A stretch of DNA of 64,000 nucleotides. Source: Limnephilus marmoratus (Eukaryota; Arthropoda; Insecta; Trichoptera; Limnephilidae). The DNA lies in the NCBI GenBank assembly GCA_917880885.1, contig OU862910.1, forward strand, positions 16,380,710-16,444,709, read 5' to 3'. Position numbers and translations under genes: made by a program. Positions 33,601-41,850 of the stretch are shown piece after piece. A model generated the notes under the pieces. That model worked only from the letters and a program-made list of their open reading frames with translations. It was not told where the DNA came from and searched no databases. The first letter of the stretch is position 1. Each line of letters opens with the position of its first letter.

Positions 33601-35670
33601 TGGACTTACTTCATAATCCTAATAATTTTAAAAAGTATTTCATGATCATAATATTATTTAAGCAAGATTTTACCAACGAGGCCGATTTATCCTGGAACCC
33701 GCAGCAAGATATAACAAGTTCGGCTGGTTTTGTTCTGCATCGAATAAGGGCTGCCGATAAAGAATTTGCTCCTATTTCTGATAAGAAGTTCATTCCTATA
33801 TCTAAAATAAACAAAATATGTATATTAATAAACAATATTATCTGATCCCTGGGACAAGTATTTCAATTCGATATTATGTATTTACCAAGAGTATTAAGGG
33901 GCCCTGCTGGGCCTTTACTCAATGCATTTCCTAATCCTATAATTCCCGGATCTCCAAAGCTATTATTCCTCATCCTAACAACCTTCAGGTTGGTATGTTC
34001 CATCAGCAGTCCTCCAAGAGCAATCATTCCTTCATCGCCGATATAGCAGTTGGAAAAATCAATTTCTTCTATGCTTAGCTTCTCCCCAGCGAACCTTAAG
34101 AATATTTTTGCGCGAATATCATCCAACTCGCATTTATTTATGCAAAGAACTTTTAAGTCAGGAACTGCCCTAAGTCCTTCGCAGATCAAATCGCAGTCAG
34201 CTAATGAAAACTTAAATACCCTCCAGTCAAAATTTGTTTTCATTGGTTTGACGCAAAACACCAATCGGACCTTGGTCATGTTTTTCAACATGCTGAATGG
34301 TCGACTAAGTGGTATGTGGTCTAAAGGGATATCTAAATCTGGTCTAATGCATTCGTCTCTTATTATCCCATCTTTGCAATTCGGCATTGGGGGACATTTT
34401 GACGGTTGTAATTGCTTTATATTCAACACAGTGATGAACTCGCTGAGCTACAAAAAATAATTATCAATCAATGAATGTATATACAAAACATGAATTTTAA
34501 ATGGATACTTCAAAAAGTTTTTTACTAATTGTGCAAGCTCTTCGGCATGGTCAACATCAAATTCCTCCGGTATTGATTTTTCGAAATATTCTTCCAAGTA
34601 TAATGTCAAATAATGTTTTTTCCAAAAACCAATATTTGGTCGCTTTATGAAAATCATGTCTGGCCAACGTCCTCTGCAGCACCGTTCCCAGTAGATTTCA
34701 TACTGAAATAGAAAAGAAATTGAGTTCAGAAACACAATAAAAATCTTTTGGGGATCGCTGGCAACGGTTAATACGCACTTTTTTTTTAAAAAATCTTTTG
34801 ATTCACCTTAATTACATTAAAAGACAACTATTTGCATTGGGGGACGTGGAAAATATTTTTGTGCAACATGGTTTGTGATACAAAAGAAAGTGCCCCTTTA
34901 TAACGCCTACTCGCGTCAAGGCAAGAAAAACATCCAAGTTTTCAAGTAGTTTAGCGGCTACGCTAGGTTTGTGTAACATGGTTTGTGATTCTGGCGTACA
35001 ATCTCACAAGACGAAAGCTAATTTTAATTTTACGTAATGAAATTTGGAATGAAATCCCCCAATGCAAATAGTTGCCTTTTAATGTAATGAAGGTGAATCA
35101 AAAGGTTTTTTTTTTTAAAGTGCATATTAACCGTTGCCAGCGATCCCCAAAAAATAATAAAATCTTGATACTGCGCCTCGCTGGATATAGAAGTAGATGG
35201 TAAAATTTAACATTAGTTCATTTCGGTCAACTTATTTCCGGAATTCAACCATGTAACGATACAATTCAACGACATTCAAGTCGTGGAGAGTTAACAGGGT
35301 CGTAGAATAGAAAAGGCAGGCACAGACAAAAAATAATTCTGGTGGATTCTTGTCTTTCTCATCACAAAGGAATATAATTTACATCAATCAAGGGAACTGT
35401 TATTTTCAAGTCAACATCGATCGGCAAAACTTCCACCAGCGTGTTGACATCTTGTTGCAGAACTCCAGTCAGTGGTTGCACCACCTCAAACATCGTCGAA
35501 AGTTGTTGAATGCACAAATCTCTGAGCTTCGGTATGATCGCCGCATCCCATTCAAAATTGGCTGCGGGATTTTTCACTATATCTTCTTCATCCATCACTA
35601 ATAGTTCTTCAGGAGTCGGCTCGTAAGCCTGCATGATGACTAGAGGAACGACGTGAGGGACTCTCATCAT
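27414..35670 (-). CDS. DRC5: Dynein regulatory complex subunit 5 (DRC5/TCTE1), six exons
   Basis: A leucine-rich-repeat subunit of the nexin-dynein regulatory complex, which links outer doublets and controls dynein in motile axonemes; in insects this means mainly sperm flagella. Model (join, complement): 35670-35383, 34702-34490, 34447-33886, 33801-33674, 28714-28573, 27613-27414, total 1533 bases, 510 residues, against about 500 in vertebrate TCTE1. Every junction is GT-AG and in phase (0,0,1,0,1). Family signatures seen: FEWDAAIIPKLRDLC near residues 39-53, YEIYWERCCRGRWPDM at 97-112, the TNFDWRVF...LADCD block in exon 3, then five or six 28-residue ribonuclease-inhibitor-like leucine-rich repeats to about residue 465. 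An in-frame TGA lies four codons before the ATG pair at 35665-35670. The 42-base second intron is unusually short, and the fourth intron (4959 bases) is loaded with transposons. Family assignment is from recall of the protein pattern; I am very sure of the family and slightly less of the exon 2 donor. Confidence 0.93.
27721..28125 (+). CDS. Unrecognised 134-residue open frame inside DRC5 intron 5, opposite strand
   Basis: ATG to TGA without interruption in AT-rich DNA. A hydrophobic N-terminus (LLVISICVTMVEVMLAGASY) could act as a signal or anchor; then come cysteines, an aromatic run (DVDFFYFYMCANNYIM), a basic stretch (SEKKKPKTRD) and an alanine-rich end. GC is above the surrounding intron. 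I do not recognise the family. It could be an old viral or transposon coding remnant or a chance frame; there is no promoter, splice or copy evidence. Confidence 0.3.
   Translation: MHLTSLLVISICVTMVEVMLAGASYVLTLKNNRYKACCHISDFFNLYELSCVNQDGEIISRRLTMDVDFFYFYMCANNYIMHLLKSEKKKPKTRDNTHAARMFATIADNGHICAYRVMARSFVTTHAGAALVLR
28225..28392 (-). repeat. SINE L copy 2, with tRNA-like head
   Basis: Minus strand: aactcagttagtggagctcc, then ggtaagacgtaggtcctggg and ttaaagtcctag, i.e. A-box and decayed B-box, followed by gtatctttttctttc and gattttcgattgagtttctt. It shares the body with 15640 and 58308. Confidence 0.6.
28573..28714 (-). CDS. DRC5: DRC5 exon 5 (residues 398-445)
   Basis: Acceptor attttcag|TTTTCAGG gives FSGMLALNRSIVKLDITAND, a further leucine-rich repeat matching the ATLLSQML-like register of the family. 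Donor AATAGTG|gtaaat in phase 1. It lies 4959 bases from exon 4, the interval being filled with repeats. Confidence 0.88.
28850..29465 (+). repeat. Repeat family B, copies in DRC5 intron 4
   Basis: Two blocks, 28850-28960 and 29340-29465, match successive parts of 16170-16411. Confidence 0.45.
29466..30400. other. Intronic DNA with an unassigned coding-like stretch
   Basis: 29440-29960 has open frames on both strands (minus AFVKLIGEHHFANPLIQRIL; plus LVILVPERDRIYVIDVYLKA) and raised GC, but no domain is recognised and neither has splice support. I looked here for a DRC5 exon and found none. Confidence 0.35.
30410..30915 (+). mobile_element. Penelope-like element, 3' end: GIY-YIG nuclease C-terminus plus hammerhead-like motif
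   Basis: Frame 1 (30425-30520): RTISKRISEHFRACKLGHPD, KSAIAEIALNR. After a one-base shift frame 3 continues ETGHYFGF and then RARLITEAIEIHKNPINISR, VDGAKLNSSWYPVI, stop at 30720. The R-EA-EI-KHP-NFNR-DG-LS--W-P order is that of the Penelope endonuclease domain. The 3' part holds a perfect 9-bp hairpin (cgccagctc at 30734-30742, gagctggcg at 30754-30762) and the CUGAUGA...GAAAC motif at 30822. 5' truncated; sits in DRC5 intron 4. Confidence 0.82.
30822..30863 (+). ncRNA. Hammerhead-ribozyme-like motif, copy 2 (best conserved)
   Basis: GCC, C3UGAUGA (30825-30831), one unpaired U, GGACA/UGUCC stem II with an 8-9 base loop, GAAAC (30852-30856), GUU, GGC. GCC and GGC close stem I; A15.1-U16.1 and C15.2-G16.2 form a two-base stem III (palindromic ACGU), as in the minimal, dimer-acting hammerheads reported for Penelope-like elements. 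Predicted cleavage falls between 30859 and 30860. The extra U before stem II is non-canonical. Confidence 0.6.
31174..31334. mobile_element. PIF/Harbinger-like MITE with TAA target duplication (161 bp)
   Basis: Ends GGGGCATACATTAATTACGT and (reverse complement) GGGGCATATATTAATTATGT, continuing GAGC, flanked by TAA (31171-31173, 31335-31337). A 3-bp TWA duplication is the PIF/Harbinger signature. G-runs in the interior; no protein. In DRC5 intron 4. Confidence 0.75.
31470..31690. other. Unassigned GC-rich segment in DRC5 intron 4
   Basis: Contains tcggcggacggccccaactc and other GC-rich text; no frame with a recognisable domain, no known repeat partner in the window. Confidence 0.3.
31918..32100. 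mobile_element. Hairpin MITE-like inverted repeat
   Basis: attatttggagtaaaaaatg...tgaaattttggtctc faces gagaccaaaatttaattaac...ttttactccgaataat. Arms about 45 bases; loop includes agttagggcggggtgaaggg. No clear target duplication. Confidence 0.6.
32148..33260 (-). mobile_element. LINE family J fragment 3, split by a hAT MITE
   Basis: Minus strand, 5' to 3': LNIQKCQVIRFYKN (palm-thumb junction) at 33230-33148, MITE, then YEYSLNNVILTPVTQIGDSG, FICRTASDFKSLESLKILYT, VRSQVEYNSPIWSPLYKI, a frame change near 32550, then KFLRFVNFKLNIPIQNINHV, SDRRIISDLVLLNKIINN and a natural stop near 32150. Same order as 5.2, 14.2 and 46 kb. Confidence 0.85.
32837..33139. mobile_element. hAT MITE with perfect 8-bp duplication, inside LINE J fragment 3
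   Basis: Ends CAGTGGCGGCTCGTGACTTT and its reverse complement; TTCATAAG at 32829-32836 and 33140-33147. Long imperfect inverted arms with A/T runs make most of its 303 bases a hairpin (atggcataatga facing catgatgccat; cagttttttgtatgaa facing ttcatacaaaacaccg). Confidence 0.93.
33261..33673. other. Remainder of DRC5 intron 4
   Basis: 33528-33590 repeats text of 12975-13030. No exon found upstream of the exon 4 donor. Confidence 0.4.
33674..33801 (-). CDS. DRC5: DRC5 exon 4 (residues 355-397, hidden leucine-rich-repeat exon)
   Basis: This 128-base exon is found by continuing the repeat pattern. Acceptor tttattttag|ATATAG joins exon 3 to give NTL-DIGMNFLSEIGANSLSA; donor TCGTTG|gtaaaa is phase 0. 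The repeat register (LDIGMN..., ELVISCCGF...) is what the family requires between exons 3 and 5, and the exon restores the total frame. The preceding intron is 84 bases. Confidence 0.85.
33886..34447 (-). CDS. DRC5: DRC5 exon 3 (residues 168-355, first leucine-rich repeats)
   Basis: Acceptor ttttttgtag|CTCAGC, donor CTTG|gtaaat in phase 1. Encodes KVRLVF, then TNFDWRVFKFSLADCD and consecutive repeats of the LKVLCINKCELDD and IEEIDFSNCYIGDEG type. It ends inside a repeat (PLNTL), which shows that further repeat exons must follow. Confidence 0.9.
34490..34702 (-). CDS. DRC5: DRC5 exon 2 (residues 97-167)
   Basis: Acceptor tttctatttcag|TATGAA. Encodes the YWERCC...WKKHYLTLYLEEYFE region typical of the family. 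The donor is placed at CAT|gttttg (weak) because it preserves a KIH-L/V motif and phase 0; a stop lies 14 codons further on, exactly at the next acceptor. The implied intron is 42 bases. An alternative donor at caatta|gtaaaa (phase 0) would drop nine residues. Confidence 0.78.
34746..35152. mobile_element. Long-TIR MITE in DRC5 intron 1
   Basis: 407 bases with inverted ends of about 95-100 bases: ttttggggatcgctggcaac at the left and gttgccagcgatccccaaaa at the right, continuing through ttgattcacctt and caactatttgcattggggga. The centre repeats aacatggtttgtgat twice. No exact duplication of flanks is visible. Superfamily unassigned. Confidence 0.75.
35383..35670 (-). CDS. DRC5: DRC5 exon 1 (residues 1-96)
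   Basis: Starts at tandem ATG codons; the first is taken as the start, with TGA in frame just upstream. Ends ...PLID at GAT|gtaaat in phase 0. It carries the conserved N-terminal DRC5 block around residues 39-70 (WDAAIIPKLRDLCIQQLSTM). Reading on past the donor gives only seven more residues before a stop. Confidence 0.9.
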
Positions 35671-36555
35671 AAAGCTAATTCACACGATAAATTTCTTGGC
35701 CAACTGCGCTGTCAGAATATTGCTATCAAAATTAAAACGATTTCAAGCTACAAATAAAAGTATCAAGCGGTTTGTTTCGAATCAAATTCAAATATTTTAT
35801 GGCTGTCATAAAAGTGTGGGCAACAATGTAGTTTTTTTTTATGTGATACCATTTTTTTATGGCTATGAATCTAGATTTTGATGTTATAACGCCAATTCAA
35901 AGGGGATAAAGAAAATCCTCAACAATATGGTATAAAACATCTCAAATATTTATAAGTAATACTTCTTTGAAAATAAATCGTCGAAACATGGAATTTGTAA
36001 AAATCAATCAAATCGTGAAGCACGACCTGCTTATCAAGGCGTTTCTAAATTAGAACTTACCACCAGTTATTATTTAATATCCTTGTTTCTTCTAACAATG
36101 TAGGTAATAAAACCATAACTTTGAGTCAGACAGTTTATTGAAGCTTTATTGGTACCTCTCTACTGGAATTATCAAATTGTATGCATCTCGTCGACCTTGT
36201 TAGACAAGGAACAATTTAAATAATATTTTAATTGTGGTTTCGACGGTTGTAAATGCTGATTTTGATAAAAGATAATGTATTATGCCGCTCAGCATCCTTC
36301 AACGTGATTATATAGCTCGTTCAGTAATTTCAAAACAAATTGAGAGTCAACAGTCAATACCGAGTCACAATTCGTATAAGTCAGTCTGATAGAAGAGACA
36401 ATTCGCCATTCTATTGTGCTATAATCTCGCTGTAATTATATTAACAATTATTATCAACCTATTAGTTTTTACTCATTGGGTATTTCCGATAGATCCCGGC
36501 GATTGACATCGGTGGTCTGTGTCTGTGGCGAGTGTCATGAGCACCTGCACCTAAA
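35671..36555. other. DRC5 upstream region
   Basis: 5' flank of DRC5 (minus orientation). No convincing TATA or initiator assigned; no other gene seen. Confidence 0.4.
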
Positions 36556-36559
36556 CAAA

Positions 36560-36990
36560 GCTTTATGGCTAATTAATCAGCGGCTGAGAATTCAAATTGA
36601 AAACCCTTGCCTGTACAGGGCGGTTCCGATGAGAAAGACTCATTATTCTCCATACCAACAAAACAGGCATGACAAGCGCGTATTTTTTAATGATTTTACA
36701 TTAACCAAAATTAAAACTCTGATAAGTAGCTTTCCTAGATTTTCTATTTAATTATTTAACTGTGTATGATATGATTTGAAATGGGCGTTATATAATACAA
36801 CATCTTGGTTGAACATTTAACAAATCCTATTATACTAAAAATTAACAAATTGGTTCAAAATTTAAAGCATAACTTTACTAGACAAAATAAAAATCTGACG
36901 AAATCAATGTATATATGTTTTTGGAAAAGATTCGGAATATCTAGAATGTGATTTAAAAATGACATATTTCCTGTTGTGTCTGGTTGAGAG
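36560..36990 (+). repeat. Dispersed repeat family D, copy 3
   Basis: cagggcggttccgatgagaa, cattattctccataccaaca, then the D body ending tgacatatttcctg. Confidence 0.65.
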
Positions 36991-37834
36991 CAGACCAATT
37001 TTTAAATCATACATAATGTACGGTCACAGAAGCCGTCTTAAAGAAAAAACAATTGATTTAAATCATGTTTTAAATATAGGTTTAGTGACTGGAGAGATTT
37101 CTCAGCAGCATTGGATGGACGAAACGGAGCGTCAATATCATTTTTACTCCACAAAGAAGTTCTGGAATCCCTGCTTAAAGTCTTTCGGGTACATCCTGAT
37201 GTTTTGTATCTCGAGGGTTCCTCTAATCGCGAGGGTTTGACAACAAGACATATTATGGCATAAAATGATAATGCTTTTTTTATTACCGTCTAAATTTCCC
37301 CTAGTAACTAGCACAAAACCATAGAATTTGAATGTCGTTTGTGCAAAAAATATAAATTTAGTTGAACCTGTATCACATCAAATAATTACCTACTGACTAC
37401 CATATTAGTAAATCAATAGAGAACAGCATTTAAAATTATCTGGTATCCATGGAAATCCTTTAAAGGCGAATCATTAAAATTATAAAAGGATTACCCGGGA
37501 TTACCTAACATATCTCTTGCCAAAGAAATCCATTTTCATGGAATCTTAGAATTAAATAACTCTATTGAAAACTCACCTTTTCAATAAATTAATGAAAAGA
37601 AATTACGAATTCAAATCTGAAAATCCTACTAAAAGCAGATTAATATTTTCGAGCCAAAAATTTAATATTTCGTTAGCTCAAAAGCACCTATTTTAGAAAA
37701 ACGTCTCTATTTAGGTAAGTTTTTCAATTCATACATTTTATGTTTCAGTCTTACAAAACTGAGGAATCAGGTTTATTTCATAGAAAAGAAAACCGAGTAT
37801 TGTCATATTGAATATATGACTAGGTTCATTCCCA
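36991..37834. other. No gene seen
   Basis: The 93-residue frame at 36959-37240 is unrecognised and starts inside repeat D. Confidence 0.35.
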
Positions 37835-38810
37835 ACATGCGTTGCAATGCCATATTCAAAGAAATAAATTGTTTCTCTCTGCATGTCCTTTCCCGTGCGT
37901 CCCCTACCCTCCGCGTTCCCCTTCCACCTTCCCGCCCACCCTCTCCCGCTTCGTCTTCCCGCAAACCCCCCTCCCGCGTTCCATATATTCAGTCCTAGTA
38001 CATTCAGTTTTTAAACAGTACGCGTGCCACCTATTACAATTCCGTTATTCAAATTTTCATTTTTGGTATATTACAAATATTCATTTTTATATATTACTAG
38101 CTGATCCGGCGAACTTCGTACCGCCTCAGAATCAAAAACTGTTGTCAACTTATTAGCTGAATTGATCTAAATTGTTTCTCCCTGCGTATACCATACCTTG
38201 ATCTAAATTGTTTCTCCCTGCGTATCCTTTCCCCTCTCGCGTTCCCTCTCCCTCTCCCCACTCCACTTCTCCCCTTCCCCCGTCCCGCTAACCACCCTTC
38301 CTGAGTTCCTTTCCCCCCTCCCCCGGTTCACAGTTCAATATTATACCCCTTACAATATTGCTGCAGTTCTTTCAAAATAGGAGAATTCGTTCCATACAAA
38401 ATGTATGGGGAAAATAATTTTCTTCGGAGTGGAACACCCTTTACTTTTAGGGGTATGAAAAATAAATTTTGGTCGATTCTCTGACCTACCAGATAAGCAC
38501 ACAAAATTTCATCAAAATTGGTCCAGCCGTTTCGGAGGAGTATGGTAACAAACACCGTGACACGAGAATTTTATATATTAGATAAGAACAATCAATCAAA
38601 TTTGGTACCTTACATAGGTACCTATATAAAATATCTATAATTTAAAAAATCCGCTGACGGCTGCCTGCAAAATTCAATTTCATTAAATGCGCGAACTGTC
38701 AAACGTGCGAAGTTAAAATAGTCGTTAAATTTTCTGAAGTTATTAAATTTTCTGCGCAATTTTCTTATTTTTTTTTCCGTACGAACCTTCTACAAAATAT
38801 AAGAAAATTT
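37835..38810 (+). repeat. Repeat family K, copy 2 (interrupted site)
   Basis: 37835-38095 matches the first half of copy 1 (23585-23880) and 38584-38810 the second half; the gap is the CTAGCTGACCCG element. Confidence 0.75.
38096..38580 (+). mobile_element. CTAGCTGAYCCG repeat, type 1, complete copy in family K
   Basis: 485 bases from actagctgatccggcgaact to aacaccgtgacacgagaatt; flanked by tttttatatatta-like text on both sides, a possible duplication of about 12 bases. Contains two tandem copies of ttgatctaaattgtttctcc (38163 and 38199) and a C-rich stretch. A minus peptide (NSPILKELQQYCKGYNIEL) has a relative at 43130-43200, so part derives from coding DNA. Confidence 0.7.
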
Positions 38811-39629
38811 TAAAAAAGATGAATCAAATAGGTAAAGTCGTTCTGAAGTTATGGCGTGACTAATGGAAACAGGGATTCATTTCTATATATACATATATAG
38901 ATTATATACGCGGGGCTTAATTCTAGAAGTGCCTATGTCAAATTTACGAATCGATCTGCAATGAAGTTTGTTTTTCGATTTCTTCGTGGCATAAAAAAGG
39001 TTGAATAAATATTTGGCTTCTACATTAGAAAGGCCATAATTTCATAAATCTAGAGCACCTGACATAGGTATTCATACCATTCAAATAAGGGTTTTAGAGC
39101 ACTTTCTGGTACCTAAATCAAATTACAAGAAACTGACATAGTAGGAACTTCTAGCATTAACTCCCAGATATAATCTAGACTTTTTGAGAGCAGAACAATA
39201 TTTAAAACCTACATGATTGCACTATCACAGAAGGTAAATCATTGGAACTTACTGTCTCTGAAACAAAGAAACCTAAAGCAAGGTGAAATCTTTTCAGGCC
39301 ATCAAGAAATAGCGTTAACTAAAAATTAAAAAAAAAAACAAGTGCCGACACTTTTCATCTATGTAAGATCACGTACGTAGTACCTATATCATAATATATA
39401 AAATATACTATTCAAGAAATAAATATTTTTATAAGAATATGCCTGAGGACACCGGATGATAATATTATAATGAACTTTTATAATTATTTTTTATTTCTTC
39501 TCTAATTAATAATGAAAACTGACACTGTTAATTTATTTCGATTTATTCTCTCTCTTGAAATAAGTTGCACTTGTTCTGCTCCTATTTTACAGAGTTAAAC
39601 ATAATTAAATGCCAATTACATACTATTAC

Positions 39630-39632
<3 letters not shown>
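38811..39632. other. No gene seen
   Basis: AT-rich, no recognised repeat. Confidence 0.35.

Positions 39633-39684
<52 letters not shown>
39633..39684 (+). repeat. Poly-T run of about 52 bases
   Basis: An uninterrupted T homopolymer. On the minus strand it would be an unusually long and therefore recent A-tail, or an assembly/polymerase slippage product. The poly-lysine reading frame across it is an artefact. Confidence 0.9.
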
Positions 39685-39686
<2 letters not shown>

Positions 39687-39751
39687 TACTATTAAGTTTA
39701 ATTTGTAGAACCCCATTTTAATTTTCATGTCTTTAATATTATATTCAATAA

Positions 39752-40040
39752 CAAGAAGACCCGGCCACACGTTGCTGTGGCTAACGAAATACAACGCCAT
39801 TACCCATCCTTTATAAAAGCTGCCCGCTGCCTGAATTGAATATTTGAATTTCTCGGATTTTCTCTACTATAATAAGCATGTATTATACATATAAATACAT
39901 ATAATAAGCATGTATTATATATAATTCCTCTTGAATTACTCTATCTATTGGTGAAAACCGCATGAAAATCCGTTGCGTAGTTTAAAAGATCTATGCGCAC
40001 ATACATTTTGAGCGACTTCATTTTATACTATGTAATGATA
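39752..40040 (+). repeat. CTAGCTGACCCGG repeat, type 2, copy 3
   Basis: gacccggccacacgttgctg to gcgacttcattttatac. Inserted into a repeat whose uninterrupted copy is at 60117-60260. Confidence 0.65.
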
Positions 40041-40057
40041 TTTTTATACAGCTTACC

Positions 40058-40145
40058 TTTAAACAAGTTCTGTTATGTAATTATTATTACGCGTGACAGC
40101 TGTTTCACCTTCTGAGGGCATTATAAAACTGTGGCCGTAACACTT
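40058..40145 (-). repeat. Penelope-type 3' flank repeat
   Basis: aacaagttctgttatgtaat...acagctgtttcaccttctga. The same block is at 60160-60245. On the minus strand it lies downstream of the GIY-YIG remnant at 40690-40878, with a SINE C between. Confidence 0.45.
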
Positions 40146-40472
40146 ACAGACGATGTATGTGTATTATTTAAAAAAATTATTTCTTTAATCATCTACGCCC
40201 TAATTAATTTCTGAGTAAAATGATAGAAATTATTTATGGTTATTATGGTTTTATAGTTTCCCCAGTTACTGAATCGTTTAAATTCGGCGTCTTATGTATT
40301 CTAATCATTATGTGAGTTATTCGCAAATGATGACTCATGAGTATATTTTCTAGCATAATTAAGTATTTGAAAATGGCTTAAACATATCTGGGAGCGTTGA
40401 GCGAATCATATTTTTTTGCATTTATCAAAATAGCTTTCGGATTATTAGAATGTTATTTTAATAATCCGAATG

Positions 40473-40672
40473 ACTGGTCAGTGGTTGAGTGGTCATAGCG
40501 CTTGGGTCCCCCCCGGGTGTCGCGTGTTGTTCGATTCCTCGGCTGGCTAAGTCCTCCATCACAACACAAGCAACATTTTCGGCTTTCTGTGGTGATAGTA
40601 GGAGATTTTCAAACATTGTTGGGTTATACGTAACCCGGGAATGTTTGTCTTTCTTTTAAAAAAAAAAAATTT
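40473..40672 (+). mobile_element. SINE C copy 2, tRNA-like head and A-tail
   Basis: Head tcagtggttgagtggtcata-gcgcttgg (A-box-like) and tgttcgattcctc (B-box-like), body aacattttcggctttctgtg, gtagtaggagattttc-type line, aacccgggaatgtttgtctt, then an A-run. tRNA-derived SINE of about 200 bases. Inserted in Penelope-derived DNA. Confidence 0.7.
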
Positions 40673-40689
40673 AAAAATTCCAACTGCTC

Positions 40690-40878
40690 TAAAAGATTGA
40701 GTTTGCGTCTTTTATTTTGAACGTGTAAAGGCGTTGGCTTATTATCATCACTAAGTGGATGATTTTTATCCAGGAGATGTTTGGCAAATTGTGGGTATGT
40801 GTTCTTTGAAGACCGGCCAGTTGGTCCAACATAAACAGCGTTACATTCGTCACACTGGAATTTATAAATGTCCCTATT
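40690..40878 (-). pseudogene. Penelope-like GIY-YIG endonuclease fragment
   Basis: Minus frame: RDIYKFQCDECNAVYVGPTG, RSSKNTYPQFAKHLLDKNHP, LHVQNKRRKLNLL. IYKFQC--C---YVGPTGR is the GIY-YIG motif (the I of the YIG core is V here), and FAKHLLDKNH ... KLNLL matches the Penelope nuclease order. The conserved arginine-EH helix is deleted. Fragment only. Confidence 0.75.
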
Positions 40879-40967
40879 TTTTTTAGTTTGGGTACTTTTT
40901 AAGTCTTTTATTTAAATTCTCCAAAACTATTGGCAAGATTTATGTTAGTCATCAGTAAATCAGGCTT

Positions 40968-41388
40968 ATTTTTTTTTTTTTTTACAGTGAATACCGCACA
41001 AGAATCTCAACTGCTCCCGTCTGGAGCCAGTGAGACTATGGCATCCCCAATTGGGGTATGTTGTGAGGCTGAAGGTAGTGGGGAGGGGTAGGAGGTGGGG
41101 AAGAGGAAGGTTGAGAAGTACCTGGCTATTCAGATCTGGTCACTAAACACGGCTAAAGCCATTTTCAAGCAACGTTTCAATTCTGAATGGTGGTCTTACA
41201 CCAGGGCGATACTGATAGTATCTTCCACTCTGGAACATGCCGCAAATATACTATATATTATTTTAAATGAATTAATTGTGAAATAACACAAATAAATCAA
41301 ATAAAATTTATTTGCGCATGCCGGGTTCGAACCCGCGACCTCCGGAATGTGAGTCAAGAGTCTTAGCCACTGGACTATGGAGGTCATA
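40968..41388 (-). mobile_element. SINE M, full length with tRNA-like head
   Basis: Minus strand: head tagtccagtggctaagactc, ttgactcacattccggaggt, cgcgggttcgaacccggc (a perfect B-box), then a 290-base body and A-tail (plus-strand T-run at 40967-40983). Anticodon-stem pairing is poor, so this is a tRNA-derived SINE and not a tRNA gene. Two frames across it are artefacts. Confidence 0.8.
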
Positions 41389-41403
41389 TGATAGAATTGC
41401 TGA

Positions 41404-41850
41404 ATATATATATTATTATGTATAAAGTCTTCAAATAATGTCGCAGTCGTTTAAGCTCATATTTTACCAACGTTCCAAAAAAAGAGCATAAAAACAAGCA
41501 GAATTAAGTACATTCATGTTCCTACATTCCATAAAGGTCCCATGTACGAGTATATTATGTAAACGTCAATTAATAAGATTAAGGGGCAACAGGCTGCTCA
41601 TGTGGCGTGAAGGAAAATGAGCAGCCTGAATATATGTATAAAGTTTTCAAAGAATATCGCAGTCGTTTCAAGTAATATTTTATCAACGTTCCAAAAAAAA
41701 GAGTATAAAATCAGACAGTATTAAGTACATTCGTATTCCTACATTCCATAAAGGGGCCATGTACGAGAATATTATGAATATTTCAATTAATAAGATGAAG
41801 TGGCAATAGACTGCTCATGTCGCGAGAAGGAACGATTACCGATGTTACGA
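41404..41850 (+). repeat. Tandem duplication, two units of 216 bp
   Basis: gtataaagtcttcaaataatgtcgcagtcg at 41420 returns at 41636 with few changes; aacgttccaaaaaaa, cctacattccataaagg and ccatgtacgag lines all repeat at the same 216-base offset. Confidence 0.85.

Noticed and set aside
33863..34460. Plus-strand frames opposite DRC5 exon 3
   Set aside because: Shadow frames of the real minus-strand coding exon.
39582..39800. Lysine-rich protein frame
   Set aside because: It is the translation of the T homopolymer.
41310..41388. True tRNA gene on the minus strand
   Set aside because: The B-box is perfect but the acceptor and anticodon stems do not pair, and it is joined to a SINE body with an A-tail.
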